A DNA stretch of 64,000 bases from Bacteroidia bacterium. Its GTDB lineage: Bacteria; Bacteroidota; Bacteroidia; Chitinophagales; UBA2359. Where the stretch lies: assembly GCA_030427245.1 (NCBI GenBank), contig JAUHXA010000002.1, positions 1 through 64,000 of the forward strand. Direction: 5' to 3'. A program made the position numbers and the translations under genes. The notes under the pieces were generated by a model. It made no database searches. It saw nothing but the letters and a program-made list of their open reading frames with translations, and was not told the origin of the DNA. This document shows positions 1 to 7,814 of the stretch, one piece after another (positions within the stretch are counted from its first letter, which is position 1; every line of letters starts with the position of its first letter).

Positions 1-1
1 T

Positions 2-118
2 GTCAAATATACTTGGATGCCATTTGATGCCTATGAGACATATAAAAAATTAGAACAATCAGTGCTTGATATTTTAAGAAAATTTGGTAAAGAAAAATAT
101 ACCATTAAATTTGAGTAG
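2..118 (+). CDS. C-terminal end of an unidentified protein (partial)
   Basis: The frame is open from the left edge of the window to a TAG at 116-118 and gives the last 38 residues of a protein ending in KEKYTIKFE. The fragment is rich in Lys, aromatic residues and short amphipathic helix, but carries no motif I recognise. The start lies outside the window. The next gene begins 49 bp downstream on the same strand, so the two may be co-transcribed. It could be a chance open frame, but its composition is protein-like and there is no competing gene on the other strand. Confidence 0.45.
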   Translation, partial: VKYTWMPFDAYETYKKLEQSVLDILRKFGKEKYTIKFE

Positions 119-167
119 GTACTTAGTCAAATATTGCCACTATATTTAGCCTCTAATACCTGTTATC

Positions 168-677
168 ATGCCTTCACTTTTAGCCAAAAAATACATTCAA
201 GAACTTCATTTAGAGCCTCACCCTGAAGGTGGTTTTTATCGGAAAACCTACCAAAGTTCCATTTCTATTAATGAGCATGATCTGCCCGATAGATTTGAAG
301 GCAATCGTTTTGCGGCAAGTGCCATCTATTTTTTACTCACAAATGATTCTTTTTCAGCATTTCACCGATTGCAGGCAGATGAATTGTGGCATTTTTATAC
401 AGGCAGTCCTATCACCCTTTATTGCATCGATTTAAACCATCAATTGCAAACCTACTATTTGGGAAATCCACTGATTCACCCTAAAGCCTCATTTCAAGTA
501 CACATCCCGTCTCAAACTTGGTTTGCAGCCGAGGTGACGAATACAGACGGTTTTGCTTTGGTGGGTTGCACACTGAGCCCTGCATTTGACTTTGCAGATT
601 TTGAATTGGCGAATAAAGGGAAATTATTGAAGGAGTATCCGCAATATGCCGAGTTGATAGAAAGATTAATTCGATAA
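168..677 (+). CDS. DUF985 (Cupin_5) family protein
   Basis: This 169-residue protein matches the DUF985 cupin family by its N-terminal signature LxPHPEGGFYRKTY (residues 16-28) followed by the cupin motif region with FSAFHRLQADELWHFYTGSP near residues 62-81 and the closing strand GFALVGCTLSPAFDFADFEL. It is full length for the family (150-180 residues). The fold is a single jelly-roll; the family's substrate is not established, so no reaction is assigned. The His and Glu in HRLQADELWHF are candidate metal ligands. The stop codon lies inside a GATAATTG direct repeat created by a small mobile element inserted directly behind the gene, so the last codons (Leu-Ile-Arg) are the ancestral end or were only minimally changed. 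Confidence 0.88.
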   Translation: MPSLLAKKYIQELHLEPHPEGGFYRKTYQSSISINEHDLPDRFEGNRFAASAIYFLLTNDSFSAFHRLQADELWHFYTGSPITLYCIDLNHQLQTYYLGNPLIHPKASFQVHIPSQTWFAAEVTNTDGFALVGCTLSPAFDFADFELANKGKLLKEYPQYAELIERLIR

Positions 678-680
678 TTG

Positions 681-859
681 GTAACTACCTAGGTACTTTA
701 AGAAAATGATTGTCAATAATAAACAATCATGCAAATATTAAATAAAAATTATGCAAATGTAATTAATTTGCTGTTTATCAAGTGTTTATAAAATTTACGG
801 TTAATTAATAAAAAATGCATGTGTTTGATTTTCAACATTATTAGTACCTAAGTAATTAC
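681..859. mobile_element. MITE-like element I (179 bp) with 8-bp target duplication
   Basis: A 17-bp imperfect terminal inverted repeat, GTAACTACCTAGGTACT at 681-697 and its complement at 843-859 (15 of 17 match), bounds 179 bp of AT-rich DNA without a coding frame. It is flanked by the exact direct repeat GATAATTG at 673-680 and 860-867, as left by transposition. The left copy of the target includes the TAA stop of the cupin gene. No transposase is present, so the element would have to be moved in trans. Confidence 0.7.
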
Positions 860-950
860 GATAATTGTATTTTCGAATAGTAGAACGAGGATTCTGTAAA
901 GAAGTGGGCCATACATATTTTGAAGCTTCCTCCACCACTTCCCAACACTA

Positions 951-3590
951 CTACATATTCTGGTAATAATACTGCAATTTTTCGTGGGTTTCTTTTGCTT
1001 TGATGTCTGCAATCTTTGAAGAAAGCTGTTCAATGCGTTCATCTAAACGATGGACTTGTTTGTTAATAACCTCACTTTCTTTACCAGACAAAGAAGTCAA
1101 CAACTTTCTTTTTTCGAGATATACCTCCAGAATGGATGTAATAGACTGTGTTGCATTCAGTCGAATCCACCAGTTTTTATCTCCAATGGCTATTTGCTCC
1201 AATGTAGGCAATCCTTTATCTAAAGCCTTATCTCCCATCCTACTCAAAAAATCACCATAAAATTCAACCAAGGTATAACGGTTGTTTCCCGTACTGCTTA
1301 CTAAGCGTTCTTCAAAATAAGTTTGTTTATCAATCTCCCCTTTCTCCGCATAGATTTTAGATACAATGTTCACTATTTTAGGATTGGTGTCCGACTCCAA
1401 TTGTATCGCAAAGTCAAGAGCTTTTTCAGGTGCCAAATCATTCAAGTATCTAAGTGCAGTAGCCATCACCAAATAGGAAGAATCATTGACCGCTTTCTGA
1501 AAAATGGGAACATAAACAGTGTCTTGAAGTTCGCCTAATTTTTCCAAAGCTGCCGCTCTGACCAAAGATTTGTCATCTTGAGTTGCCATCATTCGAATCT
1601 TCTCCAATACCATCTCATTCGAATCTTCAAAGTTGGCCTCAATGCGTTCCAAAGCCAGTTTTCGAATCGCCCAAAAATCTGCATCCAAAGCATTGAACAT
1701 TGCACTGTGTACGACTGGATTATCTCGTTGATACCTCGCCATTTTCAAAATCGCTTCATATTTGTCCAAGAAAAGAGGTGCATTATCGAGTTGGTAAGCA
1801 AACATTTCCAAAGATTTATCTTCTGTTTTATCTGCCAACAAAAACTTTTCGGCATCTACATTCACCAATTTGGGGGCTTCATCTACTGCAAAGGAGAAGG
1901 TATGAGAAGCTTCTGTCACTTCAATATTTTTTCGCTCCACCTTTCCATCTGCATGGTAAATATCAATGACCATTGGTAGTCTAAAGATATTCTCTTTTTG
2001 TTTTTGAAGAACAGTAATTTCTTGCTGCTTTTCTTCTTGGTTGTAAGTTTGTTTTATCTCCAATACAGGATGACCTTCTGTCAAAAACCACTGATTAAAA
2101 AACCAATTGAGGTCTTCTCCTGTCACTTCTTCAAACACCAATCGAAGGTTGTGAACTTCTACCGATTCAAAAGCATGGCGATTAACATACTTCCCTACGG
2201 CTTCAAAAAATGCTCCGTCACCTACATATTTTCTCAAGATGTGCATCACTCGGCCTCCTTTCTGATAGCTGTGTCGATCAAACATATCTTCTCGATCCTC
2301 ATAGTGAAACCGAAAAATAGGCACTTTTTTGATTTCGGCTTCTGAAAGATAGGCATTCAAATCTTGCATGAGGTGATAGTCTGCCTCAGCTCGACCATAT
2401 TTGTGCTCAAACCACAGATACTCCCCATAAGTGGCAAAGGCTTCATTCAGAGGCAGATTTGACCAGGATTCTGCTGTTACCAAATCGCCAAACCAATGGT
2501 GAACCAATTCATGAGCAACAATATCTTCGTTATTCGCATCAATGAGTTCTCGATCTGTCCGTTGAACCCCTTCATAATAAATCACTGCTCCTGTATTTTC
2601 CATCGCTCCCGCCACATAATCCCTCACAGGTATTTGGGCATATTGTTCCCATGGGTAATCGTATTGAAGAAGTTCAGAAAAGAAGTCCATCATTTCGATC
2701 GTATTCCCATAAATATTCTTAGCATAAGGAGCATATTCTTTTTCTACATAATAATTCACTTCAATGTCTCTCCACTTATCTTTCACCACCGCAAATTCGC
2801 CCACGACCAATGCCACCAAATAGGGAGCATGGTTCAAGGTCTGTTTCCAATAATCTGTGCGAGTACCATCGCTATTGGATTGGCTACGAATCAGTTTACC
2901 ATTACTTAAGGTTATATAGTGAGGCTGAACGGTGATATACAATTCTTGTGTAAACTCCTCATTTGGGCTATCAATCGTTGGAAACCAACAAGAATTTGCC
3001 TCAGTTTCACCTTGGGTCCAAATCTGTTTGGGTTTGGAAGGATGGCTACCGTCTGCATTGATGAAGTATAAGCCTTTGTTATCATAAGTGATGTAATTAT
3101 TCTGCTCAATCAACCTATCTGGAAATGCTTCATAATCTATAAAAACAGTGTAAGTCTCGTCTTTCGTATAGGTGCGGGGAAGTTGGATATGAAGTTGAAG
3201 ACTGTCATATTCAAAGGCAAGCGGTTTCTTTTGCGTACCTTGAATGAGTGCAACTTTATAGATATCAAAACCTTTTGCATCCAATGAAAGGGATGATGTA
3301 GGATAGTAGTAGGGTTTTACTTGAAGTGTTGCTTGACCAATAACAGAAGTTTTGTCCCAATCAAATTGAACCGCTAATTCCGTATGAAGAATATCGTTAA
3401 TTCTTTTTTTGGTGGCTCGGTAAGGATAAACAATCGTATCATTATGACTTGAAATTACTCCTATAGGAATACTCTCATTTATACTTTCTGTACTTGTAGT
3501 ATTTTCCGAATTCTGAAGAACTGTTGGAGTTGTACAAGAACTCCATACAAGTAAAGACAAAAGCATATTCAACAAAACATACTTATTCAT
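951..3590 (-). CDS. M1 family zinc aminopeptidase, predicted lipoprotein
   Basis: An 879-residue metallopeptidase of the M1 (gluzincin) family, which removes N-terminal residues from peptides. The substrate-binding GAMEN motif is at residues 328-332, the zinc site HELVH at 360-364 with the third ligand Glu383 exactly 19 residues on, and the transition-state Tyr lies in RHSYQKGG near 442. A hydrophobic N-terminus ending at Cys19 (LLVWSSC) suggests a lipoprotein, so the enzyme probably acts in the periplasm or on the outer membrane. Residues 610-800 form a HEAT-like helical tail (repeats such as VRAAALEKLGEL), as in other Bacteroidota M1 peptidases, and the very C-terminus is coiled-coil (IEQLSSKIADIKAKE). 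It is not in an operon. The role is presumably peptide nutrition or turnover. Confidence 0.95.
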   Translation of the reverse strand: MNKYVLLNMLLSLLVWSSCTTPTVLQNSENTTSTESINESIPIGVISSHNDTIVYPYRATKKRINDILHTELAVQFDWDKTSVIGQATLQVKPYYYPTSSLSLDAKGFDIYKVALIQGTQKKPLAFEYDSLQLHIQLPRTYTKDETYTVFIDYEAFPDRLIEQNNYITYDNKGLYFINADGSHPSKPKQIWTQGETEANSCWFPTIDSPNEEFTQELYITVQPHYITLSNGKLIRSQSNSDGTRTDYWKQTLNHAPYLVALVVGEFAVVKDKWRDIEVNYYVEKEYAPYAKNIYGNTIEMMDFFSELLQYDYPWEQYAQIPVRDYVAGAMENTGAVIYYEGVQRTDRELIDANNEDIVAHELVHHWFGDLVTAESWSNLPLNEAFATYGEYLWFEHKYGRAEADYHLMQDLNAYLSEAEIKKVPIFRFHYEDREDMFDRHSYQKGGRVMHILRKYVGDGAFFEAVGKYVNRHAFESVEVHNLRLVFEEVTGEDLNWFFNQWFLTEGHPVLEIKQTYNQEEKQQEITVLQKQKENIFRLPMVIDIYHADGKVERKNIEVTEASHTFSFAVDEAPKLVNVDAEKFLLADKTEDKSLEMFAYQLDNAPLFLDKYEAILKMARYQRDNPVVHSAMFNALDADFWAIRKLALERIEANFEDSNEMVLEKIRMMATQDDKSLVRAAALEKLGELQDTVYVPIFQKAVNDSSYLVMATALRYLNDLAPEKALDFAIQLESDTNPKIVNIVSKIYAEKGEIDKQTYFEERLVSSTGNNRYTLVEFYGDFLSRMGDKALDKGLPTLEQIAIGDKNWWIRLNATQSITSILEVYLEKRKLLTSLSGKESEVINKQVHRLDERIEQLSSKIADIKAKETHEKLQYYYQNM

Positions 3591-3738
3591 AGCTAATAGA
3601 TTTGGGTATATGGTGAAATGTCACTAATTGATGGTTTTCAGGACAAAATGAATATAATTTTTCCGTTCAGTACCCATTTTTAGATGACCTTCAATAAAAC
3701 ATTAAATAAAGGAATAAGTTGGGTTTTGTGTAAAATAT

Positions 3739-3871
3739 CATACTACTGTACAAAATGATTTTTGAACCATAAAAGTATCAAAAGGGCACAAAAGAGGTAG
3801 TTGAATTTCAGTTCTTTACTTTTGTTTTCTTTGTGCCTTTTGTGGTTGAATTAAAAATGTACAGTAGTATG
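3739..3871. mobile_element. MITE-like element II (133 bp) with 9-bp target duplication
   Basis: The ends are a perfect 14-bp inverted repeat, CATACTACTGTACA at 3739-3752 and its complement at 3858-3871. Inside them a second imperfect arm pair (GGGCACAAAAG near 3784 against CTTTGTGCCTTTTGTGG near 3829) lets nearly the whole element fold on itself. It is flanked by the exact direct repeat GTAAAATAT at 3730-3738 and 3872-3880. No coding frame. It lies in the upstream region of the M1 peptidase gene. Confidence 0.75.
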
Positions 3872-3913
3872 GTAAAATATAAAGTTGAGAGAAGTGTAGG
3901 TGTGAAATATATG

Positions 3914-4046
3914 TAACTTAGTAAAAAAGAAAAAATAACTCATCGACCAATATTCCCCTTTTGAAAAGCCTACCCCGATTTCTCGGTGGGGGGTGGGGTA
4001 TGTTAGCAAAAGAAAACGAAGAGTTATTTTTTTACCCTTACTTAGG
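3914..4046. repeat. Palindromic repeat family, copy A
   Basis: About 130 bp with inverted ends of the form CTTAGTAA...AAAAAATAACTC and an internal hairpin around CCCCGATTTCTCGGTGGGG. It is nearly identical, in opposite orientation, to 21611-21748, and its ends match those of the copies at 21526-21625 and 60981-61088. Its right end runs into the 3' end of the gene on the minus strand and supplies that gene's stop codon. Confidence 0.7.
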
Positions 4047-4470
4047 GTCTTTTTGCAGTATCTTCATAATATTGTCTGTAATTTCCAGACTCAATCGGGT
4101 TCAAATTTTGGGTTGTATGTTTGTAAACATAGACCATTGCTTCTATTATCTCACCATCGTCTTGAGTTACTTCCATCAAAACACGCTCATAGAGTTCGGG
4201 ACAGCCCTCGTACTCATCCAGCAAATCTACCAAAGGAGCCTCACAAGGAGGAATTCTAAAAAGCTCTCCATGTACTTTCGAACCTGGACGACCTGCAAAA
4301 ATTGCAGCAGGAAAATCTCCCACATCGTATAGGCTTCCTTCAAAATAGCCCTTCCCTTTGTAAGCAAAAGAACGCTGAACTAAATTAGACATCTCATTGT
4401 CAAAATCTCTTTGCAAACTACCATAAGCAAATAGATAAGAAGAAGGAAGTGAGTTTGGTACAACTTTCAT
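4042..4470 (-). CDS. Gamma-glutamylcyclotransferase-like (AIG2/GGCT) family protein
   Basis: Using the ATG at 4468-4470 the product has 142 residues; a longer frame reaches 4581 but its first 37 residues are hydrophobic and unlike the family. The GGCT fold signature YLFAYGSLQ (residues 11-19) forms the oxyanion/phosphate-like loop, and a Glu in LLDEYEGCPELYERV is the expected catalytic acid. Family members cyclise gamma-glutamyl-amino groups to 5-oxoproline; the exact substrate (glutathione degradation product or protein-bound gamma-glutamylamine) cannot be told from sequence. The protein ends in YYEDTAKRP, and its TAA stop at 4042-4044 lies inside repeat copy A, so the original C-terminus may have been longer. 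Confidence 0.85.
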   Translation of the reverse strand: MKVVPNSLPSSYLFAYGSLQRDFDNEMSNLVQRSFAYKGKGYFEGSLYDVGDFPAAIFAGRPGSKVHGELFRIPPCEAPLVDLLDEYEGCPELYERVLMEVTQDDGEIIEAMVYVYKHTTQNLNPIESGNYRQYYEDTAKRP

Positions 4471-4618
4471 GATAATAACGAATATGTGGACAATATCTTG
4501 GACATGGAGGAAAGAATAAATAGTTGAGAAATAAAAATTTAGTTTTAATAAAATATTGATTATCAAAAAAAGAACTCTCATTTCTCGCTTCTCGCCTACT
4601 CCATCCAGAGAATATAAT

Positions 4619-5449
4619 TTAAGCTGTTTTTAGCAATTTTCCAAATTTAATATCGTGTATGAAGGTTTTTATGGTTTGTTCCATATTTTTTGATTCCTTC
4701 AATGCCTTAATAAAAGCACTACCAATGATTGCGCCATCGGTAAAATGACAAGCTCTCGAAAAGCTTTCATGGTCTTTTATGCCAAATCCAACCACCAATG
4801 GATTCTTCAAATTTTTATTGACAATTCGCTGAAAATAGACCTCTTGTACATTCGACATCTCTTTTATTTTTCCTGTTGTACTGTTGTCCGATACTACATA
4901 AATAAACCCTTCTGTATGCCCATCAATATAGTCAATACGCTTGTCGGAAGTCTGAGGAGTCACCAATAAAATATTTGATAAGTTGTGTCTTTCAAACAAG
5001 GACTTGTAGGATTCTACATATTCTTCAATCGGCAAATCGGGTAAAATCACCCCATCAATGCCAATTTCTGTCGCTTTTCGACAAAATGCCTCCACACCAT
5101 ATTGCATCACAGGATTGAGGTATCCCATCAATAATAAGGGAATCGTCACCTTTTCTCGAATATTTTCCAACTGCTCAAACAAAAGCGACAAACTCATTCC
5201 ATTTTGAAGGGCAACTTCCGAGCTATGCTGAATAGTTGGCCCGTCTGCAATCGGGTCAGAAAACGGAATCCCTATTTCAATCATATCCGCTCCCGCTTCC
5301 TCCAATGCTTCAAGAATAACAGCCGTATCCTTCAATTGAGGATAACCCGCTGTAAAAAAGATGGACAGTACCTTTTTGTCCCCTTTATTTTGAAACAATT
5401 TTGTGATTCGGTTTTGCATATATTCTATTTTCGTTAGACGTTGGCTCAT
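4619..5449 (-). CDS. trpA: Tryptophan synthase alpha subunit
   Basis: A 276-residue TIM barrel that cleaves indole-3-glycerol phosphate to indole and glyceraldehyde 3-phosphate for the TrpB partner. The catalytic Glu and Asp sit in ADMIEIGIPFSDPIADGP (residues about 54-71) and GIDGVILPDLPIEE; the phosphate loop GFGIKDHE is present at about residues 221-228. An internal Met at residue 11 (MQNRITKLF, start at 5419) is an equally plausible start and gives the more usual N-terminus. No other trp gene is nearby: the neighbours are a GGCT-like gene and an unknown membrane protein, so trpA is detached from trpB here. The length is normal and all key residues are present, so it should be active. Confidence 0.96.
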   Translation of the reverse strand: MSQRLTKIEYMQNRITKLFQNKGDKKVLSIFFTAGYPQLKDTAVILEALEEAGADMIEIGIPFSDPIADGPTIQHSSEVALQNGMSLSLLFEQLENIREKVTIPLLLMGYLNPVMQYGVEAFCRKATEIGIDGVILPDLPIEEYVESYKSLFERHNLSNILLVTPQTSDKRIDYIDGHTEGFIYVVSDNSTTGKIKEMSNVQEVYFQRIVNKNLKNPLVVGFGIKDHESFSRACHFTDGAIIGSAFIKALKESKNMEQTIKTFIHDIKFGKLLKTA

Positions 5450-5574
5450 AACTTGCAGATAATCCAGATAAATAGTTCTTAATTTTTTCTAAGAATATCT
5501 TATCTTTTAGATTGTGAGAACCATAGTAGTATTTTTTCCATCTTACTTCTCGCATCCTATCTCCCACCTCCTAA

Positions 5575-6108
5575 CTAAAACAACTCTTTCGCTTCTTGGT
5601 GTAACAATTCTAATGCATCATCAGTAGGGCTTGTTTCTGATTCAATCACATATTCAAAAACTGCTCTGATCAAGTCACGTCCAGAAGCATCACTCGGCAA
5701 AGAACCTGCCACACGATTGATGATTGTAATCGTTTCCTCCGTTGCTGCTCTCACTACCATCCAGACTTTTCGAGAGACGTAGAGTTGTTGGGTGATGTTG
5801 TGCTCAAACTCCATTCTCACACTATTAATCAGCACAATATGCTGCTCGGGAGCCGTTGCAAAATCTCCTTGATTCCTCGACAAAAGATGTTGAGGACTGA
5901 TGCGTTCTAAAAAAAGAGCCAAACGCTCGTATGCTTGCAATCGAATAGGCAACGATTCATTGCGTTGTGCCAGTCTTCGTTCCATTTCTTGCCGCTTCAA
6001 ACCGTTCTCCAACATTTTTGACAACACGAAGTAAGCAGTCAAAAAAACCACCAAGGAAGGGATTAAGTATTTAAGAATTTCTATTACAAACTCAGGCATA
6101 GGTATCAA
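5575..6108 (-). CDS. Conserved Bacteroidota membrane-anchored protein of unknown function
   Basis: 177 residues: a short N-terminus, one transmembrane segment (about residues 10-29, LKYLIPSLVVFLTAYFVLS), a basic membrane-proximal stretch (KRQEMERRLAQRNESL) and a mostly helical soluble domain of about 130 residues containing PIRLQAYERLALFLERI and a conserved-looking VLINSVRMEFEHNITQQLYVS. The topology puts the helical domain in the cytoplasm. I recognise the general pattern from other Bacteroidota genomes but know of no assigned function. It is transcribed towards trpA with 125 bp between them, so a two-gene unit is possible. Confidence 0.7.
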   Translation of the reverse strand: MIPMPEFVIEILKYLIPSLVVFLTAYFVLSKMLENGLKRQEMERRLAQRNESLPIRLQAYERLALFLERISPQHLLSRNQGDFATAPEQHIVLINSVRMEFEHNITQQLYVSRKVWMVVRAATEETITIINRVAGSLPSDASGRDLIRAVFEYVIESETSPTDDALELLHQEAKELF

Positions 6109-6191
6109 TCAAAATTAAAGTAAAAATAAGAATCAAAAAGACATTGACTTACAATTAGATAAAACTAAAATAAGGTCAATTTATTATTGCT

Positions 6192-6345
6192 CTTTGTACA
6201 AGACAAAACGTTTTATTGAGCATGAATCTCAAACCTTATAGGTTTTTGTTTATGTAATTTAAGCAGATTATCAAATCTGTACATACTTTTAGAGGTTAAA
6301 CCTATAAGGTCTTTGGCTTCAAATATAGTTTTGTCCTGTACTGAG
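6192..6345. mobile_element. MITE-like element III (154 bp) with 9-bp target duplication
   Basis: Imperfect 18-bp terminal inverted repeats, CTTTGTACAAGACAAAAC at 6192-6209 and its complement at 6328-6345 (15 of 18 match), enclose two further nested dyads: ACCTTATAGGTTT at 6233-6245 against AAACCTATAAGGT at 6298-6310, and the central hairpin CAGATTATCAAATCTG at 6264-6279. The exact direct repeat ATTATTGCT flanks it at 6183-6191 and 6346-6354. It separates the putative promoter at 6381-6388 from the gene at 5575-6108. Confidence 0.75.
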
Positions 6346-6380
6346 ATTATTGCTATATTTCGTAAATTAACAATAAAGTG

Positions 6381-6388
6381 CAAAGATA
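6381..6388 (-). promoter_or_regulatory. Candidate Bacteroidota -7 box (TATCTTTG)
   Basis: On the minus strand this reads TATCTTTG, a match to the Bacteroidota -7 consensus TAnnTTTG. It points at the membrane-protein gene whose start is at 6108, with mobile element III in the intended leader. No clear -33 TTTG is seen at the usual distance, so this is weak. Confidence 0.35.
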
Positions 6389-6439
6389 TACTAAATTGCG
6401 AGTAAAATTACTATCAAAACTAAAAACAAACTTTTCTCT

Positions 6440-7654
6440 GTGAAACCTTCAAATTCGTCAAAACCTGTTCTACTACAAGTCATTCCTTCAATGGCGTATG
6501 GTGGTGCTGAAATTCAAACCCTGCAACAGGTGAATTATTTGCACCAAGCAGGTTTTGAAGTATATTTGGCAGTATTGAATAAAATAAGCGAATTTCCGAT
6601 TCCCATAGAGTTTCCTGAAAGTCACATTGAAGTTTTACATTTTGAATACGATTCGCTCACCTTTCAAGCCGTTAAAAAATCGTTTTCGCTTATCCGTCCA
6701 TTGCTTCAATTACTTCAAAAACGACAAATCACCCATGTCATTGCCCAGTTGCCTTTGAGTCATTTTGTGATGCGACTGGTCAAAATGCGCCAAAAGATTG
6801 GTAAAATACCTTCTGCCTCCTTCCAACTATTCCATTACCACCGAGCAATTCAATACGAAGAAAATCCACTCGATACTTTAGGTAAAAGAGTCTTCAATCG
6901 CTTCAATGACCAACTTGCCAAAAGAATGGACAACGGCAATATTTTCGTATCACAGGCCGCTTTTGATAACATTTCCAAACATCTGTCCATCAAAAATCCG
7001 ATGGTCATTCACAATGTCGTTGCCGAAAATAGAATAGAAACGAATCTTGCACTTCAATATTTACAAAATCATCAATTGAAGGTTTCTGATTTTTTAATGG
7101 TTTTGCCAGGTCGAGTTTTGGCGGAGGTAAAAGGACACCGACTGCTGATAGCTGCCTTTCAAAAATTGAAGCAGCGTTTGGCTTGGAAAATTGACGATGC
7201 AAAAGTTGTTTTTGCAGGAGGTGGTCGCTCTATTGAAGTATTAAAAAGAGAAATTGAAGCAGAGGGATTAAGCGATTTTTTCCATTTCACCAATTTTATT
7301 CCCAATCCGCTTTTACTTTCTTTTTTGAAGTTGGCAAATGTAGTAGTGATTCCTTCGATTGCAGAAGGATTTGGAAACGTGGCCGTTGAAGCATTGATGC
7401 AGCAAAGTACGATTGTCTGCTCCAATGCAGGCGGATTGAAGGAAATCATTACTGATGGCTTCAATGGCTGGGTATTCGAGTCGGGAAATATTGAAGCTCT
7501 CGCCGAAAAATTGACTTTTGTATATGAACATCGTCATTCACCTATTTTAGACAAAAAACTGCTTTTAGAGGAGTATCGAAAACGTTTTACGGTGGAGGCA
7601 CAGAAGGAGAAATTGGTGGGTTTTGTCTTTGGAGAAATAGGATGTAAGATGTAA
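6440..7654 (+). CDS. Glycosyltransferase family 4 protein
   Basis: A 404-residue GT-B fold enzyme with a GTG start. The N-terminal acceptor domain opens with LLQVIPSMAYGGAEIQTLQ (the glycine-rich loop after the first strand). The C-terminal nucleotide-sugar domain carries VLPGRVLAEVKGHRLLIAAF, a basic patch typical of GT4, and the donor-binding E-x7-E region VVIPSIAEGFGNVAVEALMQ at about residues 301-320. It transfers a sugar from an NDP- or UDP-sugar to an unidentified acceptor, for example an exopolysaccharide or lipid-linked glycan. It stands alone, with no polysaccharide gene cluster around it. A terminator-like hairpin for the facing gene follows. Confidence 0.92.
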   Translation: MKPSNSSKPVLLQVIPSMAYGGAEIQTLQQVNYLHQAGFEVYLAVLNKISEFPIPIEFPESHIEVLHFEYDSLTFQAVKKSFSLIRPLLQLLQKRQITHVIAQLPLSHFVMRLVKMRQKIGKIPSASFQLFHYHRAIQYEENPLDTLGKRVFNRFNDQLAKRMDNGNIFVSQAAFDNISKHLSIKNPMVIHNVVAENRIETNLALQYLQNHQLKVSDFLMVLPGRVLAEVKGHRLLIAAFQKLKQRLAWKIDDAKVVFAGGGRSIEVLKREIEAEGLSDFFHFTNFIPNPLLLSFLKLANVVVIPSIAEGFGNVAVEALMQQSTIVCSNAGGLKEIITDGFNGWVFESGNIEALAEKLTFVYEHRHSPILDKKLLLEEYRKRFTVEAQKEKLVGFVFGEIGCKM

Positions 7655-7712
7655 AATAATAAAACGGTATCTTTCTGCATCGAAAAAACCTACTTCCTTA
7701 CTGCTTCCCTCC

Positions 7713-7748
7713 AAAAAAAAAGCCGAAGCTGAATTCACAACTCCGACT
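7713..7748 (-). terminator. Rho-independent terminator of the large TPR gene
   Basis: Read on the minus strand, AGTCGGAGTTG (7748-7738) pairs with CAGCTTCGGCT (7731-7721) including three or four G-U pairs, followed by a run of nine T. It starts 67 bp after the TPR gene's stop codon. Confidence 0.7.
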
Positions 7749-7814
7749 TTAATTTCATGTCATTGCCTCAGCAGTTATGGGAACGACTATAAGCATTGGT
7801 TAAACAGATAAGTG

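Noticed and set aside
5385-5567. 60-codon frame on the minus strand upstream of trpA
   Set aside because: Overlaps the trpA start in another frame and has no coherent protein pattern.
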